From: Tiliqua scincoides
Taxonomy: Eukaryota > Chordata > Lepidosauria > Squamata > Scincidae
NCBI RefSeq assembly: GCF_035046505.1
Contig: NC_089822.1
Location: 112,113,307 to 112,177,306 of the forward strand
Reading direction: 5' to 3'
Length of the DNA stretch: 64,000 bases
The notes under the pieces were generated by a model. It was not told the origin of the DNA. It saw nothing but the letters and a program-made list of their open reading frames with translations, and searched no databases. This document shows, one piece after another, positions 51,898 through 61,769 of this stretch. Position 1 is the stretch's first letter. Each line of letters begins with the position of its first letter. A program made the position numbers and the translations under genes.

Positions 51898-52402
51898 GAG
51901 CTCAATCCTGTGGTCAGCGGCTTACCACCGGGCTCCCACCGGAGCTAGCCTAGCACGGCCGGAGCTGGGCTGGCATGCAGTGGTTGCCCAGGTTCCGCGG
52001 CTTGGCGGTCTCCTGGACCGCCGGGCTGCGGAACGGGAGGCAGGGGCGTGGCCAGGGGCGTGGGAGCATTCCGGGGAGGGGGGAGGCGTGCCAGGGGGCA
52101 GGTGGGAGGCATGTTGGGGGGGAGGGAGAGAGGCAGTTCTGTGGAGCTGTGCTCCGCAGGATCCAGGGCGCTCATGGAGGGCTGCGCGCCCTACACGAGC
52201 ATCTTTACTTTAGCACCGACCTTTTGGTTGGCGCTAAAGCAAGTAGCCCCATTGTGGGCTGCTTCCCTTACTCGGGGGAAGGGGATGAATGTCCCCTTCT
52301 CCCCAGGAGCATCCTACAGTCGCGCAGGACGCACAGGATTCAGCGGCAGCCCTCTGCAGGGCCACCAAGCCTGGGTGCTGTGGGCAGCTCAGGATTGGGC
52401 TG
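51898..52402. mobile_element. Long GC-rich Harbinger-type MITE, TAA target duplication
   Basis: The 505-bp element has ends GAGCTCAATCCTG and CAGGATTGGGCTG, bounded by TAA at 51895-51897 and 52403-52405. The interior matches 10002-10555. Its GC-rich frames (51818-52213, 51975-52421) are not genes. Confidence 0.8.
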
Positions 52403-52484
52403 TAAATCTCTCACTCCATGATTCCTAAGCCATGAGAAGGGCTGATTCCCTCAAGTTAGTAACATTTACCTCTAATTTTATTTG

Positions 52485-52560
52485 AAAAATTTATATCCTA
52501 CCTTTCCCATGCCAAGGCAAATGCCCAAGGTGGCTTACAAATACACATAATAAAATGTGT
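52485..52560 (-). repeat. SINE tail fragment
   Basis: atttatatcctacctttccc to ccaaggtggcttacaaatac is the tail type of the SINE at 11129-11520. Confidence 0.45.
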
Positions 52561-52739
52561 AACACCAAAGGGTAAAATCATTTCACAACAAAAGCTACAT
52601 ATAGTAGAGCCATGGGGGCAGGGGGGGGCGGGTAACTATTTGGTCCAGAAAAAAGCAGCCAAGCCACAGCACTATTACAGAGGTGCAGGCATCAATCCAT
52701 CAACCCTGAGGTATTCAATATGTGCATCCCGCCTCCCTA

Positions 52740-53093
52740 GTGAGGTATGGCTAGCCTCCAGGAGTGTCCCCAGGCATCTCGGGGAGAGAGGCTACGCTGC
52801 TCTGCTCTACGTGCTGCCTGCTGACTTGCTGCTTTTCTGCAGCTGTGAACGAGATGGGTGGGGCAGCGTGAGGCTGGGAGGGCTGTGAAACATGGTACTG
52901 GGAGATGGGAGAGAAGGCTGGCTGGGTAGGCAGCCGTATCTCATCATGGAGCTCTCTCCATGTGCAACCTCGCCTCAAGGACTACATTTCCCAGTGCGCC
53001 CCTCACCCTGGGCATCCTGGGATTGGCCAAGGCTGGAGGAGAGAAGAGTGCTGCATCGCATCAGCACAGGGCACGCTCCTGGCAGGCTTCAAA
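52740..53093 (+). promoter_or_regulatory. Probable promoter and 5' first exon of an unidentified gene
   Basis: A GC-rich block contains ACTACATTTCCCAGTGCGC (52981-52999), a close match to the ZNF143/SBS promoter motif. An inverted CCAAT box (ATTGG, 53022-53026) lies 23 nt after it. About 70 nt further is a consensus 5' splice site, TTCAAA|GTAAGT (donor at 53094). This order fits a TATA-less promoter followed by a noncoding first exon on the + strand. No downstream exon was found in the remaining 10.9 kb, so the intron would be long. A minus-strand gene sharing the promoter is also possible. Confidence 0.5.
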
Positions 53094-53297
53094 GTAAGTA
53101 CAGGCAGTGCAGCGCTTTCCTCTGCTTGGGAAGGGAGGAGCCAGCCTGCTCCTAGTGGGGGGGGGTGTCCAAATGCCCCAGTCTGCATTCCTCCATCTTG
53201 CCTGGGGGAACAGGGGTGGCATTTGCATGTTGGGTGTGTGTGTGTGAGCAGCCCCCATCTACTTTGGGGTGAGTTGTAATCTTGCTGGGTGTGGCTG

Positions 53298-53374
53298 CAA
53301 TCCTTTCCACACTTTCCTGGGAGTAAGCCCCATTGACTCAAATGGGGCTTACTTCTGAGTAGACCTACATAGGC
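53298..53374. repeat. AGTAAG palindromic repeat, clearest copy
   Basis: gcaatcctttccacactttc, then GGGAGTAAGCCCCATTGA, a short spacer, aaatggggcttacttctgag and gtagacctacataggcttgg. The two arms are near-perfect reverse complements. At least fifteen relatives occur in the window. Confidence 0.85.
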
Positions 53375-53375
53375 T

Positions 53376-54464
53376 TGGGGGTCTGTGTCAGCTTAACCCA
53401 GGATCTTCACCTTTCTCTTTTTCCTCCCCCTTCAAAAAAGAAAAAAGCCACTCTTGATGGCTTTGTCTCCAAAAATTGATTAAAAATAAAAATCCCCATT
53501 CCTTTTTAGCCATTCCCCTTTTTCCTCCTGCCTCCTTTTGGGGGAAGGGGGGTACTCTGGTGGCTGCTATTGTAAGACAAAAGGCACAATCCTAGCTAGG
53601 TCTACTCAGAAGTAAGTCCTATTGTGTTCAACGGCACTTACTCCAGGAAAGTGGGGTTAGGATTCCAGCCAAACAGTCTCTAGGTCTCAGTCTGCATCAG
53701 TTTGCAATTAGCAGATACACACAAAACAAAGTCTTCCCCTCCTGCAAATTCATCACTTCCCCCTCCCTTTCAAAACCCTCCAGGTGTGCTGCTAACAAAC
53801 TCAGGGCACAATCCTAACCAGGTCCTAACCAGAATGTATGGGAGAGGGCAGATAACCTGGACCCATCAGAGCACTACAGATCCCTCCTACTCAGATATAC
53901 AGGTTGCAACCTTGTGCTGAGGGTGGGGGTAAGGACACCCTTGAATTCCCTGGTGCAGCCTGTGCTATTGAGACCAAGCAAGGAGCAATTCTTTACATGC
54001 TTGAAATTAACTGAACACGGTGAGAACTAAAGATAATGGGACACAAACATCATATCCTGATTCCCTGGCTATCAGATTGTGGCATTGGCAGTCCCCTTAT
54101 CGTCATGTGCATATATATCCACCACATTCTTGGTCCATGTGGGACCTGGCTGCTGAAATCTGGAAGTGTTTCTGACATAGGAAAAAGCCAGCCTAGCCTT
54201 TAAAATGCTGCAATCCCTTAGTTCCAGAGTATATCTGAGCCAGATGAATACAGGTAAGAATTATGCCATGGGAGAGAAATGGGGGAGAGATAGCAGTGGG
54301 TTGGCTTAGGGGAAACCAAGAATATAAGAACTCCAAAGGGGGAGAGAGGCAAGAGTAGTTGCTAAGGAAGAATAAGAGGAGCTTTCTAGGGACTGGAAAC
54401 GGGTAGAGAAAGCTGTGAGCAGGGCTGGCCCAAGAACACCTGATGCCCGAGGCACAGTGGTGTT
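53376..54464. other. Downstream of the 53-kb promoter; no second exon seen
   Basis: If the promoter call holds, this is intron. I see one palindromic repeat (53583-53673) and no exon. Confidence 0.35.
53583..53673. repeat. AGTAAG palindromic repeat copy, reversed
   Basis: cacaatcctagctaggtcta, then ctcagaagtaagtcctattg, then cggcacttactccaggaaag and gttaggattccagcc. Confidence 0.8.
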
Positions 54465-54465
54465 G

Positions 54466-54950
54466 CTAGGGGGAGCAGGGGGTATGGACCACATTGGATG
54501 ATGCATTCGGTGTGTGTGACAGCACTACTGGCAAAAATTGTAAGATCTTGGTATTTTTGAATAATGCCATCTTGTTATATATCATTCAATGCATAATTTA
54601 AAACAAAATACAATGAAACGAAGTGTGTTGAGATATCTGTATTCTATGAAAAGTAATAGCCAAATAACCAGAAAAGGATTTCCTTAACTTAAAACGGACC
54701 AATGAGACCAATGGTTCTAAGAGCCAATGAGGTGTTAACGGCAGAGAACTTATAAGGTGTTAGTATGAGTCAGCTCTCATTTCTGTGTATCAGAGCTAAT
54801 ACTAGAACTCTTATTCAGTTGTGTGAGTGTCAAAGTGTGTCACTGGATTTTTGGTTGGTTACTGAATTGTTGGGTGACCTGTACTGTTATATATTTAAAT
54901 AAATAAAAGTTAACAGGGGTTACACCAATCCTAGCAATGCCACTATATCT
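54466..54950 (+). mobile_element. hAT-like element, relative of 8509-9313
   Basis: Ends CAGTGGTGTTGCTAGGGGG and cctagcaatgccacta, and an interior that aligns with 8590-8760 (caaaattgtaagatcttggt; ttatatatcattcaatgca; aaaacaaaatacaatgaaac). No target duplication is preserved. Confidence 0.65.
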
Positions 54951-55553
54951 AGGTTGTGCATATGATATTGTAATTTATTCTGTATGGTCTGGTATGGGTG
55001 GAGGTCCATCATGGGGGTGAGACAGTGAGTTCTCACATTGGATGATGCAAACCCTAGTGACGCCTCCACTGAGGCTGAATGCCAAATGCTGCCCCCCCCC
55101 TTACCCAATGATGTGCTAGCCTCTGCTGTTCCCACGTTTCAGTGTTCTGGCTCAGCACTCTCCTCCCTTCCCCATGTTCTCTTTCTCTTCACCTCCCTCT
55201 TTCTTTTCCAGTCCAGGGAATGGGAGATGCAGAGGAGGAGGCAAGCAGGCAGGCAGAGATGGGCGACCCCCACCAAACTGCTGCCTGAGGTGATGTTTCA
55301 ATTGGTCTCATGGATGGGTTGACCCTGGCTATGAGAGCCCCAAGACACTAGAGCAGGGCCGGCTTTAAGCCAATTGGACCAATTGCTTCCAGTTGGGCAC
55401 CACACCTAAGGGGGTCCCATGCTAGGGTAAAAATAAAATTAATATTTTTACTAAATCATTTCACAGTCACCGAAACAAGTGGTTTAGTAACTATGTACTT
55501 TTCAAAGGTAATCTACACATTTTCTTTGTTTACTTGTAGGCATACGTGTATGC

Positions 55554-55897
55554 CAGTGGTTCTCAAACTTTTAGCACTAGGAACCGCTTTTTAGAATGAG
55601 AATTTGTCAGGACCAACTGGAAGTGATGTTATTGATATCATCAAGCAGGAAAATTTTTAACAATCCTCGGGTGCACTCCTATCCACACTTACCCAGGAGT
55701 AAGCCACACTATCATTGTTTAAAACATATACATATTAGCCTGTTAAAAGTACAGATCTGTAACATTTCCCAAATGCAGTCACATCCCATGGTAGCATCAA
55801 GTCTATTAAAAATAAAATATTGAAATGAATGGGAACCCACCTGAAATTGGCTCGTGACCTACCTAGTGGGTCCTGTCCCACAGTTTGAGAAACATTG
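55554..55897 (+). mobile_element. hAT MITE
   Basis: Ends CAGTGGTTCTCAAACTTTTA and cacagtttgagaaacattg; GTATGC appears on both sides (55548-55553 and from 55897). A palindromic-repeat fragment (55668-55715) is inside. Same family as 14956-15293. Confidence 0.72.
55668..55715. repeat. AGTAAG palindromic repeat, left half
   Basis: gcactcctatccacacttac, then ccaggagtaagccacact. Confidence 0.6.
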
Positions 55898-56020
55898 TAT
55901 GCAATTTTATATTAAAATATGCTTAGATTCATTTGGTCCCTTAACTCACTTGCACTTTTTAAGCGCACATTCTGATTGCTTTCCATTCTACCATAGAGAG
56001 AAAGTCTATAATAAATTATA

Positions 56021-56662
56021 CAGGTGTGTACCACTTAGAAACCATCCACTTATTAACGGACCATATATAGCAGGGGTCTCCAAAATCTTCAGCCAGAGGG
56101 CCACATCAAATACCAAGCGTGGTGTGGAGGGCTGGAAAAAAATTTAAATAAATAAGAGATGGAACTTAGATAAGTGAATAAATGAATGAATGGGCACATT
56201 CATTCCACCTCTCTGGCCCTCAGAACACCCTCCAGACACAATCAGAGCACAGTTCTGGTCATGTTCAGTTGAGTGGGCCAGAGGCTTTCAGGGGACAAGA
56301 GGTTGGATGTGGGCCAGAAAGAGGCTTGCTGGCACATCTCCCCCCTCCCCCCCCCCCCCGGGGCTGGGGTTTGCAGACCCCTGGTATATAGGATGGTGCT
56401 CAAAGCAAAACAAAGAGGCTCGTAAAGAGGCAGTCAGGTCTCCCATAGCCTACAGCAAAGTGTCTGTTTACACAACAAAGAAGCTCTTAATGCAAAGAAG
56501 AGGTAATCTATCTCCAGTAGCTTGTGCAGCCAGCTAGTATCTGGCAGGGAGTGTCTGTGTACACCACAAAGGCACTAGATTGGGCTGAATGGTCACTTAA
56601 CAATGTAATCGGATAACAAAGGCGATCAGAGAACTATCCCAGTTGTTAAGTAGCGCACACCT
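56021..56662 (+). mobile_element. Mariner/Tc1-type MITE split by a hAT element
   Basis: Starts TA|CAGGTGTGTACCACTTAG and ends gttaagtagcgcacacct followed by TTA. The two halves, 56021-56070 and 56392-56662, align (reversed) with 17554-17858 once the inner hAT is skipped. Confidence 0.7.
56071..56383 (+). mobile_element. hAT MITE inserted in the mariner-type MITE
   Basis: Ends CAGGGGTCTCCAAAATCTTC and GGGTTTGCAGACCCCTG are flanked by aTATATAG (56063-56070) and gTATATAG (56384-56391). A C13 run lies near the right end. Related to 27224-27683. Confidence 0.85.
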
Positions 56663-56664
56663 TT

Positions 56665-57302
56665 ATTTCTAAGATGACAGACAGACCTTGACCTTTTTAT
56701 GGGACCCCATAAAAAATGTTTCAATTGGTCCCCACTCCTGAGGCCAGCCTTGAACTGGAGAACTGCTGCCAGTCCAACCAAACTCTTATGCCAGATTGGT
56801 CTGACCCAATATATGGTGGCCCCTTATATCTTATGACATCTGAAGGTCTAATGCTCACCATCATCCCAATACACATTTCACTGATGTGGAGCATCCTTGA
56901 GGCAGGGAGAAGGTTCTAGATTAGAGTCTCCTCTCTACTAAGGTATTCTTTGGTGGTGCTACTACAGAATAGTGGCAGAAGTGGGGGCAATTCCCTCAAA
57001 GCATATCCTGAAGTAGGATATCCTGCAAGTGGCCTTGGTATACAAGGACATTGCGGAGGAGGGGGAAGGACTCAGTGCACTGCACTTCCCACATGCTACA
57101 ATCAGAAAGCACAATGTTACAAGCATGAAGACGCTGCAACATTTCTCTGCTATCCTTGTTGAATAAGGGGAGAGAGGGCAGGCCAAATCTGCATTTCCAT
57201 CCTACATAATCATGACTGTCACCATCACCAGGCATTACAGCAACCCAGGAAGGAAAGTTAACTTGAAGGCTGTTTGTTAGAGGGTAGGGTGGAAGCAAGA
57301 AC
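56665..57302. other. Intergenic, no gene identified
   Basis: No supported coding or repeat feature. Confidence 0.35.
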
Positions 57303-57440
57303 TGCCTGCTGGGTTGGATCCCTCTAACTCAGCATTCTGTTTCCAGCAGCTGCCAGTCAGATGCTTCTGGATAATTTGCAACTTGGGCACAATGGTAGTG
57401 CCATCCCCTGAGGTTCATCGCTAGCTCCTGTTAATTAGAG
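57303..57440 (-). mobile_element. CR1 LINE 3' UTR, old copy
   Basis: ctgctgggttggatccctct, then cagcattctgtttccagcag and ctgccagtcagatgcttctg, match the reversed older CR1 3' UTR also seen at 25960-26110. Confidence 0.55.
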
Positions 57441-58850
57441 ATGATACTACCCTTGTACACACAGGTTCAATTTAGTAGTCATGCCTATTCACAGGCCTCC
57501 ACAATGTTCTCAAAACCTCTAGACTAGTGGTCATCACCATATTTTCTGGCTCCATGATTATTCATCAAGTTTTTCCATATAATCTTCAGAGTGTTAAAAT
57601 TCATATCCACACCCAGAGCAGTAGGTTGCCATTACCTCCATTTTACAGAAAGGGAATTCAGACCAAGAGAGTGACTTGGCCAAAACCACATAAGTCGGTG
57701 AAACATCCTCCCTCCCTCCCTCTCTCAAAAGCCCCTCCCTGAAACATAGAAACATCTTACCCAGTAACACCCCTTCTTTCTACTCTCCTTCCACAACCTC
57801 ACTCCTTGGTTTTTCTCTCCCCCCCCCCCCTCCAAACAGAGCCTCTCCACCAGTCAAGCAAACACCTGATAACATAACACATCAAGCAAGGCAATGGATA
57901 AAAAGCCCCATTCTGGTAATGGGGTTCCTGGAGCCTTGCAGGACTGCAGTGCTCCAATGAAAATTCCTCCTCATAGAGGAATTCTCTCTTCTACACAACT
58001 CCTAAAAGCATAGAGACACTCAAGATCTGGAGCCCTGGCAAGCCCTCTGTCTCAGGGTGAATTCACACAACTGCAGCACACACCAATTAGAAAAGGACTT
58101 TAGATCATCTTCTTGGGAACCATTCCATCTGTAGCCTGATCTCAGGCATTGAGTAAGCAATACAGAAGTTGAACGGAGGATAACCCACCCTTTAGTTACC
58201 AACCCTTGATGAGAAAATAAGTGTGCCCACATGGGAAGCAGATATGGAAGGGCAGAAAAGATTCCAGGGCAAGAAAGGTGCAACAGGTCACACAGGGTTG
58301 CTGTTGTGCTTCATACAGGTACTGCAACTGTTGGGTTCCTGAGTCTTGGAAAATTACTCTGCATAGGACAGTCTTTAGTGTCTTAAGTGTCTATGAGTGT
58401 CTGCATAGGATAGTCCTCAGATTGCTTGAGGATCCAATATACATTTTGAATGAATTTAAATACTTTTATGAGTTATGAGTGTGGCATTCTAGGTGGGAAT
58501 GCATCTTCAAAGAAGGCCTATATATGAAATTTCACAACTGGAAGGGATGGGGGTTGCTCAGAATTGGATCACAACAGTGGCACTTGGGGAAGGGCACCCA
58601 ACCTTTCCCCTCTCCATTTTCCTAATCTAGTGCCTCTGCATTGGAGGAAAAAGAAGAAGCACCAACACTAGAACCTGCTTTAAAGTTTTTTAGACAGTTG
58701 GGAGAGTGGATCACATGTTTCCTACACTGTGCCTGCCTTGCCTGCCTTGGCCCATGGTCCTTTTTGTTGAAAAACCTGCAGTTCTCAAGGTGCCTAAGTA
58801 AGGAGCCAGGAGGGCATGAAACTGGCTTGAACATGGAATGTAGACAAGAA
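57441..58850. other. Intergenic with one MIR-like remnant
   Basis: A MIR-like core lies at about 57600-57695 (cattttacagaaagggaatt; agtgacttggccaaaaccac). A C12 run lies at 57819-57830. No gene recognised. Confidence 0.4.
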
Positions 58851-58851
58851 C

Positions 58852-58942
58852 TAAGGTTGCAAACACAACTATGCATAGTTGCCTGGGAGTAAGTTCAATT
58901 AAAAACACGACTTACTTCTAAGTAAACATGCATAGGATTGGG
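58852..58942. repeat. AGTAAG palindromic repeat copy
   Basis: ttgcctgggagtaagttcaa, then cgacttacttctaagtaaac and atgcataggattgggct. Confidence 0.72.
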
Positions 58943-58944
58943 CT

Positions 58945-59700
58945 TAAGAATTGATCGGAACAAATCACAAGGCTGTGCTGGTTTTTAAAAAAGCTTTTTG
59001 GTGAAACATTTTAGAAGGCCTTCACAAATGCAGCCTTCTCTCCTCTGATATTGTTAAAGCAAAGGCATTCTCCATGTGATCAGCTTTTATTCTCCTGCTG
59101 AGAATCCCCCTCTCTTCCCTCCCTGAAAACATGAGATCACTGGCATTCAGATGGACTTGGCACAGATAGCCCATTTCACATTCACTTGGACAGAGAAAGA
59201 ATCCTTGGAATGAGGGCTGGTCTCTCTCCAAGAATAATCAAACCCTCTTAGAATCAAAATACTTGTCCCCCATATGAGTATGAGCTCATCAAGTTTGTTT
59301 AGAGTTAGTTAAATTGAGACACCTGGAAGCAAAGTGATTCAGCAAAGGCCAAAAGCAAAGTTAGTGGCATTTTTCCTTTTCAGGAATTGAACCCAAATCC
59401 AGGGAGTCTTGGTTCCCAGATCATGAAATTCACTATGAGCAGCCCCTCCTGCTGTAATCACTCTCATTGCACAGGTTAGTAACTGAAATTGTAACATTAG
59501 AAGTGTAGAAGGCATCCACAATATAAGGTGTAGTGAGAGCATAGTTTGCATGGCCCAGGTGTTTTGCACAGCTGGAATAACATGTTAAACTAAGGTTAGA
59601 GTAGCAGAGTGTTGAGAAACTGAAATATGAACCAGAAGTCCTTGAGTTCAAACCCCACACAAGCACATGTGGTTGCCTTTGGGGCTTCACTGTCATCTTC
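58945..59700. other. Intergenic with MIR-like remnant
   Basis: About 59285-59470 resembles a reversed MIR-like SINE (ggaattgaacccaaatccag). No gene recognised. Confidence 0.35.
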
Positions 59701-59709
59701 AGTATAGAG

Positions 59710-60153
59710 CAGGGATGTCCAAACCCTGGCCTGGGGGCCACTTGCGGTTCTTAGGGGCTCCCAATCTGGACCGCGGGGAGCCCCCAAATCTCCAATGAGC
59801 TTCTGGCCATCCAGAGACTTGCTGGAGCCTGTGCTGGCCTGACGCAACTGCCCTCATTGTGAGGATGACTGTTCGACCTCTCACCTGAGCTGTGGGACAA
59901 GGGCTCCCTACACTACTTGCTGTTTCACATGCAGCAGTGGCAGCGAAGGAAAGGCTGGCCTTGCTTTGTGCAACACCTTTTATAGGCCTTGAGCTACTGC
60001 AAGACCTTCATTCATTCATATAAGTGCCATCTCAACTATATTCATTTACGTAAATTTATTCAAATTTTAAATGTAAATTAATTCTTTTTCCTGGCCCTAC
60101 ACAGTGTCAGAGAGATGATGTGCCCCTCCTGCCAAAACATTTGGACACCCCTG
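59710..60153 (-). mobile_element. hAT MITE, same family as 27224-27683, reversed
   Basis: Ends CAGGGATGTCCAAACCCTGG and catttggacacccctg are flanked by GTATAGAG (59702-59709) and GTGTAGAG (60154-60161), 7/8. The interior aligns reversed with the 27-kb copy (ctttgtgcaacaccttttat; tttaaatgtaaattaattc). Confidence 0.85.
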
Positions 60154-60381
60154 GTGTAGAGATTGGAGCAGTGCCTAGAAGTCTGAAGAAACACCTTGAC
60201 ATTCTTGGGCTTGAGCAAATTACACCAGCTCAGCTCCAAAAAACATTGCTGGGAACAGCGAAAATCCTATGGCGATATCTCTGTGATTTCCAGAATCTTG
60301 CAAGGTCCCAAATTGCAGACCATAACCAGCCCAGCAGAGATTGTGATGAAGAAGTATAAATGAGTTATTATCATTGTCATC

Positions 60382-60435
<54 letters not shown>
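60382..60435. repeat. (AAT)n microsatellite, about 18 units
   Basis: Uninterrupted AAT tract; it gives a poly-Ile chance frame on the - strand. Confidence 0.9.
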
Positions 60436-60437
<2 letters not shown>

Positions 60438-61565
60438 CATATGAGAAGGCCTGGAATGCTATCAATTTGCTCCTATGCCTGCTTTTTCAGAAACATGTTG
60501 TTTTGAGACCAACAGAACTTACCCCCTACTGAGCATAAGAGGCAGCCTCAGTTGCCATACAATATCATAATGCTGCAGCACACAACTAGCCCCCCCCCAA
60601 GAACCTTAGGGTTTTCAGATACCCATTTTGCCATCTTCCTGTGATATTAATTTAGCCTGTAAGCACTGATCAAGAACAGCAGAAGCTATGGTACCATCTG
60701 GATGCAGCCCATGTACAGAACTGCTGTGACTGCAACTGCCGTTTCCATTAATAGGTTGCATTCCAAGCTGGCCAGGAGCAGTGGGCAATCTGCATTGTGA
60801 AGCTCGGAAGAGGGAAGTCCACAGGCCAGCTTTGATTTTGTTGAAACCACACATACACACAAAAAATTACCTGCCTCTCTGACTGAGACTTCAAAAGCAG
60901 TGAGAGAGATTGGTTCAAAATGTGCACGGCTGGATTTATGTCTATCTGATTCTTATTTGGAGTGGCAGGTTGTTAAGTTCCATGGGCCTGGCTTGCAGCC
61001 CTTCTGCTTTTTCTGCTCTTGTTCTTAACATTCTTGTTTCTGGGAAACAGCCCCAGGCACATATCTTTGCAACCTCTCAGGCATGTCTCTGAGGACACAG
61101 GAATGGCAAATGTATTTTCTGGAGCTTTGCCAGATCTGCATCTCAGATTCCCAGCTATTCACACATTGCAAATATGAATAATTACAGTCACAACTTCACA
61201 TGCACCTTAAGAACTTTGAGTAGGGCAATGAAGGGTGGGTGGTGGAAGCTCTCAGAGGAAAGTAGCTGGAGTCTTGTGAAGGGCTACCTGAATGCTGTTC
61301 ATCCACCCTTCTATTCTGACAAACCTCCAGAGAACTACTGCATTTTCCTTTCGGTAGCTGGGATCAATTTGGGACAGCAGCATCAATCCTGCAGCCAAGG
61401 CAGATTCTCAACTCTACAGCCCTCCCTACTTATAAATATGGATCCACAGACTAGTCCAGCTCAGAAGTTGCTGCGCAAAACAAACAAAACTCATATCTTC
61501 CGGCTGCTGCTGTTCAGTGTCACAAGTCTCAGCTTTTCTCCTGCTATGCTGCTGGTTTTCACTGA
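60436..61565. other. Intergenic, no gene identified
   Basis: The frame at 61174-61572 has no recognisable product or splice context. Confidence 0.4.
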
Positions 61566-61570
61566 TATGT

Positions 61571-61655
61571 AGCGCAATCCAAAACAAATTTATAGTACTC
61601 AGAAATAAATCCTACTGAGCTCAATGAGGTTTACTCCCTAGAAACTGGGTTACAG
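61571..61655. repeat. AGTAAG palindromic repeat, old copy
   Basis: gcgcaatccaaaacaaattt, gtactcagaaataaatccta and ggtttactccctagaaactg. Confidence 0.6.
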
Positions 61656-61683
61656 GTTGCTGCCTTCATGTGCTTTACAGAAG

Positions 61684-61767
61684 AACACTGTACATGTCTA
61701 TTCAGAAGTACCGGAAGCCCCAGTGAGTTCAATGGGATTTACTCCCAGGTAACCATGTTTAGGATTG
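61684..61767. repeat. AGTAAG palindromic repeat copy
   Basis: gtacatgtctattcagaagt, then gagttcaatgggatttactc and ccaggtaaccatgtttagga. Confidence 0.65.
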
Positions 61768-61769
61768 CA

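Noticed and set aside
51818-52428. Open frames up to 148 codons in a GC-rich block resembling a CpG island gene
   Set aside because: The block is the long MITE form with TAA target duplication.
60220-60465. Frame with poly-isoleucine
   Set aside because: Produced by the (AAT)n microsatellite at 60382-60435.
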